Shown: positions 1 through 12,919 of the stretch, in pieces
Layout of the letters: every line of letters begins with the position of its first letter
How positions within the stretch are numbered: the stretch's first letter is position 1
Source: Phoronis australis
Lineage: Eukaryota > Phoronida > Phoronidae
Length of the DNA stretch: 55,283 nt
Reading direction: 5' to 3'
Assembly: GCA_002633005.1 (NCBI GenBank)
Contig: NMRA01000714.1
Coordinates: forward strand, 1-55,283
Position numbers and translations under genes: made by a program
The notes under the pieces: generated by a model
The model's input: the letters and a program-made list of their open reading frames with translations, nothing else
Databases searched by the model: none
Told to the model about the DNA's origin: nothing

Positions 1-1355
1 ACATATGAACCTAAGCTTTCGCCAAATATGGTCACGGACAGACAAATCTTTAAGTAATTTCTGCTGAATAATAACAAGACTATTGGTGTTGTCAGAACTG
101 GCTAACCCCACAGTTGACCAATTCCGGTGAATTTAAAGTTACATAATTCTGCTAGCAGAGCATAAACACATGGTTAGAGACAAACATGCTGATTCATTTC
201 CTATGCACTCATAGGAGGCAATAAATTTTAGTAAACAACTAATACCCTTAATTAATTACACAACAACCACTATATACTTAATACTTATACTTCTCATGTA
301 ATATTATTCTCATGTACATAGTCAACCCAAGTTCTAATCAGGCCTTCATGCAGCGTACGTCCTAGGCGTCCAAATGGACGCCCTAGCATTAATGTGGACA
401 CTCTGGCAAGGACGCCCAATGTATCATTTGGACGCCCTGTCAATCAGAATCTCTCCAGTTTGGACACCCACATTGTAAGATTACTAAGACTCCCAGTTAA
501 TCAAAGAGAGAAGTTGGCCCTTTCAACTCAGAAAGAAACATACAATGTATTTCAAATGTTGCAATATTCAAACTATTTTCAAAGTATTTGGTAGACCTGT
601 CAATCATTAGCACATGTTTGGTTGCCGGAGTGTCTGCTTTCAGTACTCATGTGCCACCGCAATTCTGTACTTTATATAGGAACATGGACCTTGCTCAACT
701 CCAAACTGGTGTTTCAGAGCTGTAGTTTCATCTACTTCATCTTTTTTTTGAAAACACCAAAAGCGAAATAAATGTCATTTTTTTAATAATATGATGTGCC
801 GCAAGAATATCCCCATTTAAGGTAAAAAATGACAAGCGAGTAGAAACAAGTCGAATCTTCGTATAAAAAAGTTCCTTCCAAAGGTCTTGATTTCAGTGTT
901 TCTTTGCAGATAAATATGTCGTACGGAAACAATTCAAAGTTTGAAGGACCACAACCCTATATGAAGGAATAGCGATAATAACTTCCCAAAACTCATAAGT
1001 GCTATCTTGTAGTCAAAACAATTCACTTTATCTCAGCATTGAAGACTTGGCGACAAACCTGTTTATGGTTGAATGAGAATCTGTCTGGCGGGGAAATTCG
1101 GTACCCATTACCGAAAAAAAATAATTATGCCCTTAGCTCCTAAACGACACGAATTGCTTATCTAATACATCATTCTGTTTACACTTCTGATTGGCCACGT
1201 CGCACTATCTATCGTCAGTCAGATATATAAACCATTTATATTCAAATGCTGTACTTCTCTATGTCAAACTTCTTGCAGTCATTATTTATCTGCATCAGCC
1301 TCCATATTCACCAAACTGCTCAAACGCTCAGAAAGAAAGCTGGCAGTGTTTCCTA
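1..1355. other. Non-coding flank left of transposon A
   Basis: No open frame longer than about 66 codons and no recognisable domain or splice-bordered exon is visible. The sequence is AT-rich with short homopolymer runs. The only local structure I can point to is the GGACGCCC motif cluster near 362-470. It ends exactly at the TTAA where family A copy 1 begins. Confidence 0.5.
362..470. repeat. GGACGCCC motif cluster with small hairpin
   Basis: The octamer GGACGCCC occurs near 377, 410 and 431, with variants GGACACTC near 398 and GGACACCC near 464. At 362-386 CTAGGCGTCC and GGACGCCCTAG form an imperfect hairpin around an AAAT loop. This could be a degenerate minisatellite. No function is implied. 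Confidence 0.4.
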
Positions 1356-4300
1356 TTAAGTACTAGTCCACGAGAGCACCAGCCATGAGCGGCAAGGTGG
1401 GGGTCAGCCGATTTTCACCAAATTTGGCACATAAGTAGTCCTATGGGATCTATAAACAGCAGCCAAGTATTTCCTCAAAATATTACGTTTTTCTAAAATT
1501 ATAGGCTCGAACACATTTTACGGCTTCGCAGCCATGTTTTCACGGTATAAAAACTGTCCAGTTTTAACTGTTCATATTTTTCCTTGAATGAAAGCTATTG
1601 ATTTATTATTCACTTGGCATTGTTTAGTGGTGCCTGTAGATTGTTACACAGATGTCTTGAAACACGATTCCGATTTACCACCCTCATTTAGTAGTTTTAC
1701 TACACTGCCCCCCGTTATGCCATTTTGAGGTTGTGTTCAGTACACTGCTGTACCAAATCTGCCCCCACTGTTATGAGAATCAAACTTAGCCAAAATGTTG
1801 ACAAAACATGTTACTTTCATTTCATAAAATAAAAACTTTGTCAGCCAGTTTATTAGTTATACATTTTGGTACCTCAAATGTACTAAAATGAGAAATTTTC
1901 ATATATCTGAGATCGATGCGTGAGCACCGTAAAATCCGATTGTCCTTCATGTTTTTCGATATTTTGCAACAAGTTAGTTCCTCCTGAATGTTTTGAACGT
2001 TTTACTACTGATCACTTAGGGCTATAGTACCCCTAAATACCATACATGGCTCCATTTTGTAAAAAGCCGATTATGTCCTCCACAGTGAACAGGGTTAGAC
2101 ATGAACTCGACAAATGTAGGTTATATTGATTTACAGTTGTTTTACTTTGCAATTTCCTCATGGGTATTTCTTCACACATATTCAAGTCAGATTTTCTGTT
2201 GATCAAATGTTCATGCAATGCATTGTAATATCAAATGAAGGATAAGTTTGGTTGCATGACCGCAATTTTTCCCACGACTTAAAACAAAAGACCGCAGAAA
2301 TTTTCCTGACGAAATACCGGGTTTGCAGTTCTCTAAAACATTCGAATGACAAGAAAAACTCCACCACTGTCCGTGGCAACTCGTCGCATGTTTTTCGCCC
2401 ATCGGTCCTATCATTGTTTTCCTTTGTTGTGTCATTGTTGGATGTAACAACAAAGGTCGCATAGATATAGAATCTTGCGTACATCAGACCGTTGCAGATA
2501 AGTGCTCGTCATTATATCTTTATTATAACAACGGGAACAATGAAGATGCTAATCTATTGTTCTCTATGCGACCAGGTTTCCCGTGGATGACCACAGAAGA
2601 GGAATCCCAAAGTATCCACAAACAATGACCACGCACCTCAGTAACTATTACCGCACACACGAATCCTTTCCGTGGAACCTAAACAGCAAATTTTTTAATC
2701 CGTGTATTGTGTTGTATTGCTCATGGTACGGGTTCAGACTCTGTTGTATTAAGATTCCAATCCCCAACCCTGTAATATGTAGTTTGAGTAAAATTTCTAG
2801 ACAATGCAGGTTTATGGATTTATTCTCCTTCAAATGAAGAGTGAAAATAAAATTCTGCACAGTTTTTTTTAAAAGTAATCATTTATTGGAAGATCACACA
2901 TCTAAAAAATAAAACAATGTTTGACAATTTTATTCATTATCTTATTTGAAAATTGCCTACCTCACAGACAACTCATCTAAGTTGAAAATATTCCTTGTGA
3001 AAAAATATAAAATACCAACTAGAGACTTGTGTACTACAAAATATGTTTTCGTAATACAATGCAAAAATAACTATACAGTCAAAAGTGCAAATGTTATGAC
3101 TCTAATAAAAATGCCTTCTAGATCTTTTCAACACTCTAATTGCTACAGGACAGAGTCAACCACACAAAGCTCATAAAGTCAAGGAATTACATTTAAGGTG
3201 ATGTAGTCTCATTGCGAAAAAGTGATTTCGCAATATTGCTGACAACACTGGAAATCTCTTCTTCCCAAACTTGAGGTAGCTGTATTTACCACATCAATGT
3301 TCTTATCAAAACTAGCCACCACAAAATGAAAAATCGGCTTGTCGGTTCCAATTAGGTAGCATTTTACAATGAAATGGTCATGAAAAAATACTTTTGCAAC
3401 ATGGTTTGCATTACAATTGCCCTACGATTACAGTTGTACATACATACTAGACCAGTAACAAAATTACCCATGGGAACCATAAAATGGTCAATTCGCCAAA
3501 AAAACAAGGAGCCACAAGAGCTAATGTGCCAATACTTTTCAGTACTGCAACAAAAAATCATTTGAAGTGGATATAAACTCGCCTATCACATAAAACAACT
3601 TTTGATTAAGACATTTTACCATCACGAAATAGGTATTACTTCCAGGTCACTTTGAGCAATTTCAGAACTTTGAAAGGTCTGGCAATATGCAATTGCTAGA
3701 GACCAGACTAATAGTGTGTGATTTTATACACACAGCATGGTCTCAAGGAATAGCAAACTGTCAATTCGCTACAATTCCAGAAATCACTTCCCATCTGGAT
3801 AAGGAACAAACTGAGCAAAGTTTATAGAGGTAAATGGTCTAAATCAAAACTTATTACCTCCTGGACAGAATATGGGTTTACAACCCAGGCAGAAAGATAA
3901 GTTAACAAAACCAGCCTAACTGCAACAGGGTCTCAAATTTCAGTAATATATACCCATTTACAAACAAAAATCTATAATGGTAAATAAAATGCGGAAACAT
4001 AAATTCAGATCAATTACGCATCTTCAAGGAAAGGGAATAGTACAGTGGTCAGAAATCATCTAAATGTGATGGCGACACTGAGAAATCCTGTCAGACCAAA
4101 AAATCCAGTGGCTAAACAAAATGAACAATGTACCATTACCATGTGGCCCAGGATCATGATCCGTGCCTGGACAAAAATTCAGTCTTAGACTAGGTAAATT
4201 TTAGATTTGTGCTGTTCACACAAGCAGTTCTGGTGCAAACAAAGCTTGCGACAACACACAAGCCTACTTCCCTACACAGCTGTGCTGATACAATAATGCC

Positions 4301-6292
4301 CCCACTGGATTTAGCAGATCAGCCAGAGTATTTACAGGTCCAGCCACTGTACTGTTTCCTCCCTTTGAATTTTTACAATGCTACATCCTTGACAATCGCA
4401 GATTGCCTCTTTCAATGCATACTCCACTTCCTCTGTCCCAGTTTCCCCACATTTGCTGAAAGTGGCCTATCTCAACAAATTACTTTGGACCTGTTGTGGT
4501 ATAAGCCAGTAATCTTTGGCAAATACTTTTTCCCCGACTCGTTCCTCAAGCTACAAATTCTCTTTGACATATCTTCTGGGAGTAGACTTTTCGGCCTCTC
4601 TCTAGCCCCCTCACTTAGTTGTCCAGAAGGGTACCTTCTTACTGGTTGTGAACTTTTCCATACCCAACCTTTACTAATAATCGGCAAGTCTCCAACTTCA
4701 GCAGAAGCCACTTCTTCAGCATAAGCCTTTCCTGATTCCTAAAATTGTATTAATGAAAAATTAAACAAATTAAATTTTATGTGGCCATTTCGGCTCAGAA
4801 AATATGAATACCAAGCATGTTTAATTAAATTCATAATCGCAGAAAATCATTGGTAGACATAACATACTCCCTAGTCTCTAAAAGTAGTTCATGGGCAGAA
4901 GTTGCGTTACACATTTGGTGGTTGTTATGAAAAGTTATGATGACTACCTATTTTCTATGCCAATGTAGTTGCATAAACATCAACATATTTGAATAAGATA
5001 TGATTTAGCAATAAGGCCCAAGTTATAAGCAATCACGGTGTGTCAATAAAAGTATTTTTGCATGAATGACGCGCTTCTAAAAATACTCCTCAAGGTCGGA
5101 CCCTGGAGTTTAGTGATTCCTACCTGAGCTCACACGAAGCTGGACGTTGAACCTTGACTTAACGTCTTTGGTCATTTTTCAGACCTCTATCAGATTTCTC
5201 CTCTAGTGTGCAGTGGATATTCTCGGTTTCTTGGGCGAGGCCAATATATCTCGAGTGTTGTAACGATGATTCTACGGTAGATTATGTAGCTCCTGCACAC
5301 TGAGACAGACTGAGTCACGTTCCACCTCCACATCAGCTCCATGTACTCTTATAAGGTGCTCAAATGTCTCGCTCTATACCTTATGCATTTCCCAAGAGTT
5401 TCCAAAGTTGTTTCTCTCCGCAATTTGTGGAAATACAACAGTCGATGCGACTGGCAGTGCCAGATAAACAGATAAATTCGCAAACCCACACTTTAGGTCA
5501 GCCATCATTCAACTAACGCATTGTAAGCTTTAGTTTGGTATTCAAACGAATTGGATGAACAAATTTAGTATAATTTCATATTTTATTTGAAAATGCTAGT
5601 GTCCTTGAAATTAATTAAGAACATTTAAGCAAACCAATTGTTTTAATTGTTGTATTATACCACGGCATATTTATGCGTAGAAACGGCGCACAACTAGTGA
5701 CTGGTTTAACATGACAAATACACATACGCGGTCTGAAAATAGTGAAATTCAGACACCTATTACCAAGCCTGCCTGAAGGGCTGACAAAGTTTTTATTGTA
5801 TTAATTTCAAGGGCATGGAGTCTTCTACATGCCCATGTTATTATTTTTAGTTTTCTCGCGGGGGCAGCTTCGCTATAAGGGTACAGCTTACTGCTGGTTT
5901 TTCACAAGACGGAAATGTGAGTCCACGGAAACAGTTCCAGTGTTACCATGGTAACCGATATTGCAGTGTCGGTGCCTTTTTTACTGACATTCGTCATGAA
6001 CCTATCATGTGATATCAAAATTGTTCAGAAACGATTCTGTTTGAAGCAGAAACTGGAGTAGAAAATTTGGTCAAAAATGACTCATTCCACACCAAGAAAT
6101 TGCCTCATTTTGCCCCCCAGAACACTTCCCTTGTATCTCCTAAACCACCAAACTTTGTGGTGTCTTACTTCACCCATTTTCTCTCATCCCTAATGTGATT
6201 TATCAGACTAAACATGGATCTGAATGGCTGACCCCCCACCTTGCCGCTTGTTGGCTGTACAGTGGTCGGTGGATCCGTGGACTGATACTTAA
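1356..6292 (-). mobile_element. TTAA-flanked DNA transposon, family A, copy 1
   Basis: The element is bounded by TTAA at 1356-1359 and 6289-6292. Inside these lie imperfect inverted termini: GTACTAGTCCACG on the left and GTATCAGTCCACGG on the right (reverse strand). About 30-50 bp further in, both ends carry AGCGGCAAGGTGGGGG. The whole interior matches 40902-45928 in reverse orientation, about 95% in the stretches I compared by eye, while the flanks of the two copies are unrelated. This marks two separate insertions with TTAA target duplication. TTAA duplication is known for the Kolobok and piggyBac superfamilies. No intact transposase is visible. Exon-like pieces read on the minus strand (4738-4472; shorter shared frames near 3561-3364 and 2484-2203). 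Coding orientation is inferred from the splice acceptor at 4740-4739. Confidence 0.85.
4472..4738 (-). CDS. Exon fragment of unknown protein in transposon A, copy 1
   Basis: On the minus strand a polypyrimidine/AG acceptor (AATACAATTTTAG) is followed in frame by 88 codons to a stop. The product begins ESGKAYAEEVASAEVG, is hydrophilic, and is rich in Arg, Lys and Ser. I recognise no domain. The same exon in copy 2 starts at 42559 but is cut after 49 codons by a TAA, so the frame is not strictly maintained. It may be the last exon of the element's own protein. The plus strand here also has a 171-codon open frame, which I take as the antisense shadow. Confidence that this is real coding sequence is modest: acceptor, in-frame length and partial conservation support it, but there is no family match. 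Confidence 0.35.
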   Translation of the reverse strand, partial: ESGKAYAEEVASAEVGDLPIISKGWVWKSSQPVRRYPSGQLSEGARERPKSLLPEDMSKRICSLRNESGKKYLPKITGLYHNRSKVIC

Positions 6293-7265
<973 letters not shown>

Positions 7266-7288
7266 TTAAGGTTATCTCCAACCTTATT
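7266..7288 (+). repeat. Left terminal inverted repeat of family B
   Basis: TTAA plus GGTTATCTCCAACCTTATT, identical to the reverse complement of 17657-17679. It lies 10 bp after the end of the microsatellite. Confidence 0.9.
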
Positions 7289-7689
7289 CACAAAAATGGC
7301 CATTTTTACAATATTTCACGGGTCTAGTAAAATACCTTACACTGTATCTTCATTCTCGGGGAACTTCAAATATAAAATAAAAACTGCGTAGCGAAAAAAA
7401 AAAGATTTAACAGAACAACCCAGGAACCGCACAACTGCGTTGATATTGGTTTACTACTTATCTGAGATCAAACGTTAAAGGGCTTTCAATCAAATCGAAT
7501 CTCCCTCCAGGTACAGAGCAGCTTCGTACATGTATACCCTCAGTCCTTTCATTCCCAAAATCGCCATAACATTGAGTAAACGAGGTGTACTTATAGTAGA
7601 ATGTTACCGGGGAAAACAAAAACAAAACGCAGTTTTGATCCTAAAGGAATTGTGCGTCTACGTGCATTCGACCGTTGGCGTTGAGAATT

Positions 7690-8480
7690 AAATGCTACTG
7701 CCGCGGTAACAACATCTGACCACGGGAGCATTTAGAGTCCACCTTAGTATGAACAGAAATGGATATCTGCCTTTGTCCGCACCCGGGGTGTGACCCCTGG
7801 GGGCCTTACAAAGGGCCCAACAAATTAGCTAGACTAGATATCTGAAATACCAACCAAAACTGATTTAAAAACGACCGCACTGAACACCGAATGACCCATG
7901 ACAGACAAATTACACTCTAAAATGGGTCCGCTAGAAAGCAAAAAGAACCCCCCAAAAATCAGCTAGCACATACATTCGACGTACCACACAAAACCAATTC
8001 CATATGATTCAATACATGTCACAGATCACTAAATACCCTATGACAGACAAATTACACTCTGGATTGTGCCCGGCAGAAACCAAAAAAAATCTCAACCACT
8101 GTACATGTATGCCATCAAAATCAAAAATTTGAGCTAGGCTAGATTTTCGAGGTACCGGTTAAAACTGGTTTTAAACAAACAATAGTAGCGCACTGTACAC
8201 CAAATGTTCCATGACAGACAAATTGCACTCTGAAATGGGTCCGGAAGAAATCAAAAAGCTCCCCCCCCCCAAAAAAAAAATGAGCTAGCACATACATTCG
8301 AGGTACCACGCAAAACGGCCATTCCATAAGGTTCCATATATGCCACAGGTCACTAAATGCCCTATGACAAACAAAATTCACTCTGGACTTTGCCTGGCAG
8401 AAACCCTAAAAAAATCTCAACCACAGTACTGTATGTGCTATCGAAACCACGATTCACGATTTTTAGTTAGGGGTAAGGGC
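7690..8480 (-). repeat. Left subterminal tandem array of family B
   Basis: About two and a half copies of a roughly 300-bp unit, read on the minus strand. Each unit is itself a dimer of about 150-bp halves. Halves share GGTACCTCGAA, CTAGCTCA, a CTGCC-rich segment and GTCTGTCATGGG or GTCTGTCATAGGG. The array is inverted relative to 15580-16560. The homology continues outward into a non-repetitive stretch: CATCTGACCACGGGAGCATT is present on both sides. Short frames here, such as 8139-8381, are repeat shadows. Confidence 0.85.
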
Positions 8481-9205
8481 AAAGGAATAACCAGAATTTC
8501 GGCTGATGCGAGCGCCCAGCCTAAATTGTGGGGATGCAGGGGTCTCGAATTTTGGGTTTGCGGACCTGTTGACTAAAAAAACGGTAATCGGGGTATGTTC
8601 AGGGCCTCTGCATTGTTTATTCACCCCCGAGCCCCCTTGGTTGCGCACATGTGCTAGTCAGCAAGTCGCATCCGAACTCCCAAATGGTATCTGGTAGAAT
8701 TTTAGGGAGGGCCATGGCCCCCTTGCCCCCCCAAATCCGCCACTGCATATTAGATGAGTTTATACTTTTGCGTCTACTGAGCTCTCACACTGGTTGTCAA
8801 ATGGATGATTGCGGAGAGTAAGCATTTTGGAAAGTACATGTACCTGATAACAGTAAAACTTGAGGATACAGGAACTGTCTAAAACCAACCCACTCAATGA
8901 AGTTTAAGAACGCAGATTGTGTAAAATATAAAACGCTATTAAAACTGCCAGCAGAAAGGATACATGTACGTCAGTGAAAACATATGGCCCCTAAATTTGC
9001 GCTAGATCGAGGAGCCACGAAAATTGTTTCCAAACAGCTCTTTCATCCCATTGACTACTAAACAATACGTTGAAAGAAAAGTAACAGACGTGCTTTTAAA
9101 AAACTCCTTTAGTCAAAATAAACTACATGAAATAGAGCAACACTTTCAAACAGAAACAGATAATTAAAATCGCTGTATCGACGAGAACATCAAGCTGCTG
9201 TACGT
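8481..9205. other. Inter-repeat spacer left of element C
   Basis: No supportable exon. It contains a hAT-like element remnant (8640-8745) and two TACATGTA octamers (8835 and 8961). It ends at the TTAA where element C begins. Confidence 0.4.
8640..8745 (-). mobile_element. Truncated hAT-like MITE (CAGTGGCGGA terminus)
   Basis: The segment ends in AAATCCGCCACTG, whose reverse complement CAGTGGCGGATTT matches the termini of the element at 18991-19179. The internal GGCCATGGCCCCCTTGC block is shared with it. Only one terminus is present, so this is a truncated copy. CAGNGGCGGA-type ends are common in non-autonomous hAT elements of animals. Confidence 0.55.
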
Positions 9206-9228
9206 TTAAAGTGTAAATTGCAAGGTCT
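9206..9228 (+). repeat. Left terminal inverted repeat of element C
   Basis: TTAA plus AGTGTAAATTGCAAGGTCT, a perfect inverted match to 14165-14187. Sequence on either side of the match differs between the two ends. Confidence 0.9.
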
Positions 9229-9314
9229 CAACCAATCTGAACAACAATATGCTCTAAATTCGTGTTTATAATTATTATTGCTATATTCTTAACATTAACT
9301 GAATTGTACGTCGC

Positions 9315-9435
9315 TATAAAAAGTTATTTACATATTTGTTGCCGTGGCGTTGTAACGCCATTGTTGTAACGGAAAATAGAAACGGCGCCATTTTCCTTCG
9401 TTACACATCTGTGACGTGGTGTTGGGGAACACAAA
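9315..9435 (+). promoter_or_regulatory. Likely promoter/leader of the P2X7-ballast gene
   Basis: A TATAAAAA box lies at 9315-9322, about 120 bp before the start codon. A perfect 7-bp stem, TGGCGTT-GT-AACGCCA, lies at 9345-9360. A 25-bp motif containing GGTGTTGGGGAACACAAA ends ten bases before the ATG at 9445. The same motif precedes the THAP gene at the other end of element C. TATA use and start-site position are inferred; the shared motif is seen directly. Confidence 0.45.
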
Positions 9436-9444
9436 GAAAACAAT

Positions 9445-9714
9445 ATGGATCCCAGTGAGTACAGCAGCGTAGATGAAGAATATTTTGAAAGATACAGGGA
9501 GGGTCAGGTGGAGTTTTCAGACGATTCTGACGTTTCGGATGTGGAGGAGGAGGCGACAGACCCCATAGGAACCGTTGAATTTGTGCTCACACCTTCTCTC
9601 TAGTAGAACCGTTTCCCTTGCTCCGGTTGTCGACGATCCAGCCCCAGCCGGTTCGTGCAGTGAATATCAACGGGCAGAAGGTGCGCAGGAGTTGCGACAG
9701 AATGTTAGTGACTG
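9445..9714 (+). pseudogene. P2X7-ballast-like protein, exon 1 (one frameshift)
   Basis: The ATG at 9445 opens an acidic N-terminus (MDPSEYSSVDEEYFERYREG, then runs of Asp, Ser and Glu) that stops at 9601 after 52 codons. One frame over, the reading continues through SCSEYQRAEGAQELRQ and NVSDW to a consensus donor (CTG|GTAAGA at 9714/9715). The last two bases (TG) join the G at 10837 to make Trp and continue into the zinc domain as D-W-C-x-C. Acidic, low-complexity N-termini ahead of a DWC motif are usual in invertebrate P2X7-like proteins, as I recall them. The break near 9585-9601 is a net one-base shift. It may be real decay or a sequence error, since exon 2 is intact. Confidence 0.6.
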
Positions 9715-9929
9715 GTAAGAATATTATAAATATGCATCATACTACCGCGAATTACTACTTGGTCTTTTTTAATTTTAAGTTCAGTAGCTTTACCGGTCAC
9801 TCCCAGGCGCTCTCGTCCCCACTGATGAATCATTTTTCAGCCGTGGATAAGTACCAGTTTCAGTGATAAAAAATGGGACTCGTTGCACTTACGCAAATCA
9901 CTCAACAATGTGTGGTCTTTCATTATTTG

Positions 9930-10140
9930 TAGACAGTGGCGCATTGGTTTGGGCCCCGGACTCTTGTTTGTGAGACTCGGGTTCGAATCCTGGCTTTCAC
10001 TGGCAGACAATTGGGCATTGTACGAAGTTGTCTCCTACTCCCCTGAGCTCAGTCTTACTAGTGAGTGAATAAATGTATGCATGGGAAAGAATGAGAACCA
10101 CCTCCCAATACTCAACTGTGTAGTGTAAACAAGAGGAAAA
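9930..10140 (+). mobile_element. tRNA-derived SINE in the intron of the P2X7-ballast gene
   Basis: A pol III A box (TGGCGCATTGG, 9937-9947) and a canonical B box (GGTTCGAATCC, 9980-9990) are spaced 43 bp apart, as in tRNA genes. No proper acceptor stem or anticodon arm can be folded by eye, and about 140 bp of unrelated body follows (to roughly 10140). This makes it a tRNA-derived SINE rather than a tRNA. The 3' limit is approximate. Confidence 0.65.
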
Positions 10141-10836
10141 AAGAATTGCAATTTTGCAACTTAGACTTTCTTACCTGGGGGCCGGAGGGAATTCCATGGG
10201 TTATAAAACAGGTCACTTCATTTTCATACTCTAGGGCCAAGTCAACTTGGACCCAGAGCAATGTACACACGTTTTTCTAACCAGGTTTAGTTTGTGTAAG
10301 TCAATGCTTTCATGCCTATGTACCTAATGTTGCTGTTATTTGTGAAAATTGGTACATGGCTTGGGTGAGAGTTGACTTGGGAAGGAACCGTCTGGTAAAG
10401 TTTCTAAAGAGTATAGAAGGCATCGGATATTGAGAAGTTTTTAAAAATGTTTACTGTAATATTCACGATTATTAACAAAACAGACCCCTCCATCAATGAA
10501 TCAGGTGTCAGCAAATCAAACTAAGTATGTCCATTCCTATATATATATCCCCCAGGCATGATCTGCCACTGCCCTGGGTGTAGCAGTATTCATTTGTATG
10601 AAAAGTAAATATCTTTACTATTTATGTGATGTTTCAAAGCTTGTTTTTTGGAATTTAGTTTCATTTTTGTTCTGTTTTAAACAGGTCGCTGCTCAACAAT
10701 CAGTCTTCTCGAAAACTGAGGTCATTGCAAACCCTCAATTAATTTGGCCGAGACACTCTTGGTAAATCAGTAATTTTTTCAATTCGACATTTTGATGTTT
10801 ACTAAAGTAATGTATACATATTGTCACATCTTGCAG

Positions 10837-11245
10837 GTGCACGTGTGACAACTGTCAGACTACTGCAGTCATTGAAGAAAGAGTATGTTGTCAAGAAGTC
10901 GACAAAGTTATTGCTAAACTTGAGGACGAAATGAAGAGGGACAACTTAAACGGAAGAAAAAAATGTATCGTGTACCATGGAAGTTTTCAACCTGTGTGCA
11001 TCAATCGTGATGTTTTGGAGACTGCATGGTTGCAGTATAAAAGCCAATATCCGGATGGCTATGACGGACCCTTTGATAAAAGGATGCGACACATAGCCTA
11101 CAGACAGTTCCAAAGATGGGTGCATGGTCACCTAGGACGAACTGTCCGTGTTGTAATTCCAGCATGCGCAGTAGCCTGCATCAGAGCTTTTTACCCTCCA
11201 CCGGGAAATGAGGAGGACTTTGAGTTTCAAGGGTTTTCTTATTAG
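10837..11245 (+). CDS. P2X7 C-terminal ballast-domain protein, exon 2
   Basis: This exon follows an acceptor (CACATCTTGCAG) and encodes about 135 residues to a TAG at 11243. Visible family landmarks in order are C-T-C-D-N-C, then a CC pair (ERVCCQE), C-I-V-Y-H, Q-P-V-C, VLETAWLQY, RHIAYRQFQRWVHG, HLGR, VIPACAV, IRAFYP and a final QGFSY. This is the zinc-binding cytoplasmic ballast domain known from vertebrate P2X7 receptors, here with no transmembrane channel part. Many invertebrate and mobile-element proteins carry it alone, and its role there is unknown. All expected Cys/His positions appear present, so the domain could fold. It sits inside transposon C, opposite the THAP gene. An ATG at 10931 also exists, but starting there would remove the first zinc ligands, so the spliced reading is preferred. 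Confidence 0.85.
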
Positions 11246-12545
11246 TTTCATTTATGTATATATATATCGAGTTGTCTTATCCCTGGAATGCCAACTCCAG
11301 CTCATTACCTAAGTACTCTATTACTAAAACTTGTGACTCGGGGAGTATCTACTTTGGACGAGTTGAAATAAGTGACAAGTTCCATAGAGAGAACAAATAT
11401 CCTAACAAACGAATGCAATCACAGCGCAATCTCAGTGGTACAAAAATGAAGTTGGCATTCCATGATGGATTTCTGTGTTTTCAGAATGGTAAACAATTGA
11501 CAAAGAAAGTAGCATATATTGATGTTCAGGAACTTATAGTGACATGGTCATGACAAGTGTAATGTTACTAGAACTACATTATAAACCTCTAAACTCAACA
11601 TCAGTTATGGTTTACTTAGGAATTGGTCTCACTGGAGTTGTTAGTGAGTTTCAAGTGAACACATTCAACAATATTGCTGTTACATAAAAATCTGGACTAT
11701 TGTCTGAGGTAGAGACTGAATCTCCTGCCCTCTTCTTATACAGTAGGACTCGTTACATTGGTAGTGCTTCATTGGAAACTAGAAAGGCTAGCATGCATTA
11801 ATTCCTGTAACGCCTCCAAGTAACTTTGACTTCGATGAAATATCTGTCTCACTGGCTCCAACTTACCGAGTTCTACTGTAATTCAACAAGACATTAACTA
11901 CCATGACGTGGCAAACTACTGAATTTCCACCCAAAAGCTCCAGTATGCAATAGCTTCAGATGTCTATGACATGGTATAAAACACACAAAATTATACACAT
12001 GTATAGGAAGTGAGAAATCTGGAGAGAGTGCTTGGACCACTCGCAAAAAAACTCGCAAGAAAATGTTAGACAGTAGAGTTGGGATTCTGTGCAAATGATT
12101 ATTCTGTCGTACAATTTGAATGATATTGGCAGACACGAGAAGACTGACGACCCATGTATATTTTCATCACTACCAATGTTTTAGGGGTTTTTTTTGAAAG
12201 CTGTACAGATAGCAATGCTAGAGTATTTATAGTACCAGTATTGGAAATCGTGAAACACTTTTGAGCGTGCCATATGGCTGTCCGCTTTGTATAAACCCTG
12301 CGACATACTATGTTCTAACATTGAAACATTTCAATGTTACTTCAATATAATGACTATAAATATTGTGGCATAGCTTTTAGGTTTATTTGATTAACAGTAA
12401 ACTGTTGCCGTCCCATATAATGCATCGGTAAGGGGGCGAAAAGGTACCTGTGTGGGTCGTCAGTCTTTTCGTGCCCCAATATCATTCATTGTCATGTATG
12501 TGATGGAAAGAAATATCAGTACTGTCCATTGACAAAACAAGCAGT
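11246..12545. other. Convergent intergenic interval of element C
   Basis: This 1.3-kb stretch lies between the two stop codons of the convergent genes. Its open frames (for example 11254-11553, plus) lack recognisable features. I see no clear poly(A) signal that could be assigned to either gene. Confidence 0.4.
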
Positions 12546-12740
12546 CTAATTGAATTTGTCTGGATATCGGCTCCTCATCCGTGCCACGGCCTCCTCCTTG
12601 GACACGTCTGGAGCACCAGCACTCAGCATTGGAGGGGCGTCAATTTCCAAACAAATTTCGAGGTCACTGGCTTCTCTTTTATTTCGCAACAAGTGTAACG
12701 TATTCTTCCTTACTTCGTTCACATACTCTGAAAAGCACAA
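12546..12740 (-). CDS. Terminal exon of the THAP-linked gene
   Basis: On the minus strand an acceptor (TTTACTTTAAATTGCAG) is followed in frame by 64 codons ending at 12546. The middle reads TLHLLRNKREASDLEICLEI. The tail EEAVARMRSRYPDKFN resembles the basic R-x-R tails that close many invertebrate transposase-like proteins. It lies 0.93 kb downstream of the THAP exon on the same strand, within the TIRs of C. The THAP exon ends with two bases of a split codon while this exon starts on a codon boundary, so at least one exon between them is missing or lost. Assignment to the same gene is inferred from position and strand. Confidence 0.5.
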   Translation of the reverse strand: MCFSEYVNEVRKNTLHLLRNKREASDLEICLEIDAPPMLSAGAPDVSKEEAVARMRSRYPDKFN

Positions 12741-12919
12741 CTGCAATTTAAAGTAAAAATCATTTTGAATCAATGATTTAAGTTAAACACGACGTCACCT
12801 AAGTGCAAGTTTTCGCCTACTTTTATAACCTTCAAGCAAAGGCCAAAACCAGAGTTAACCCTGTTTTATTTTTGAAGCAGGTTACTTTAATAATCAAAAC
12901 CGTGCAACTTAAGTACCAT

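Noticed and set aside
2203-2484. Possible THAP-like reading in element A (NNDTTKENND)
   Set aside because: The expected Cys and His ligands are absent in both copies.
4209-4724. 171-codon open frame on the plus strand, also seen in family A copy 2
   Set aside because: It is antisense to an exon with a proper acceptor. Its shared presence is explained by the transposon copies being alike, and its composition (Leu/Ser/Pro-rich, no domain) looks like a shadow.
5280-5460. Weak resemblance of a minus-strand reading in element A to integrase-type proteins (R-V-H-G-x-D-V-E-V-E-R)
   Set aside because: Frames are broken, copy 2 does not maintain it, and no catalytic residues follow.
9930-10000. Functional tRNA gene
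   Set aside because: A and B boxes are good, but acceptor and anticodon stems do not pair and a SINE body follows.
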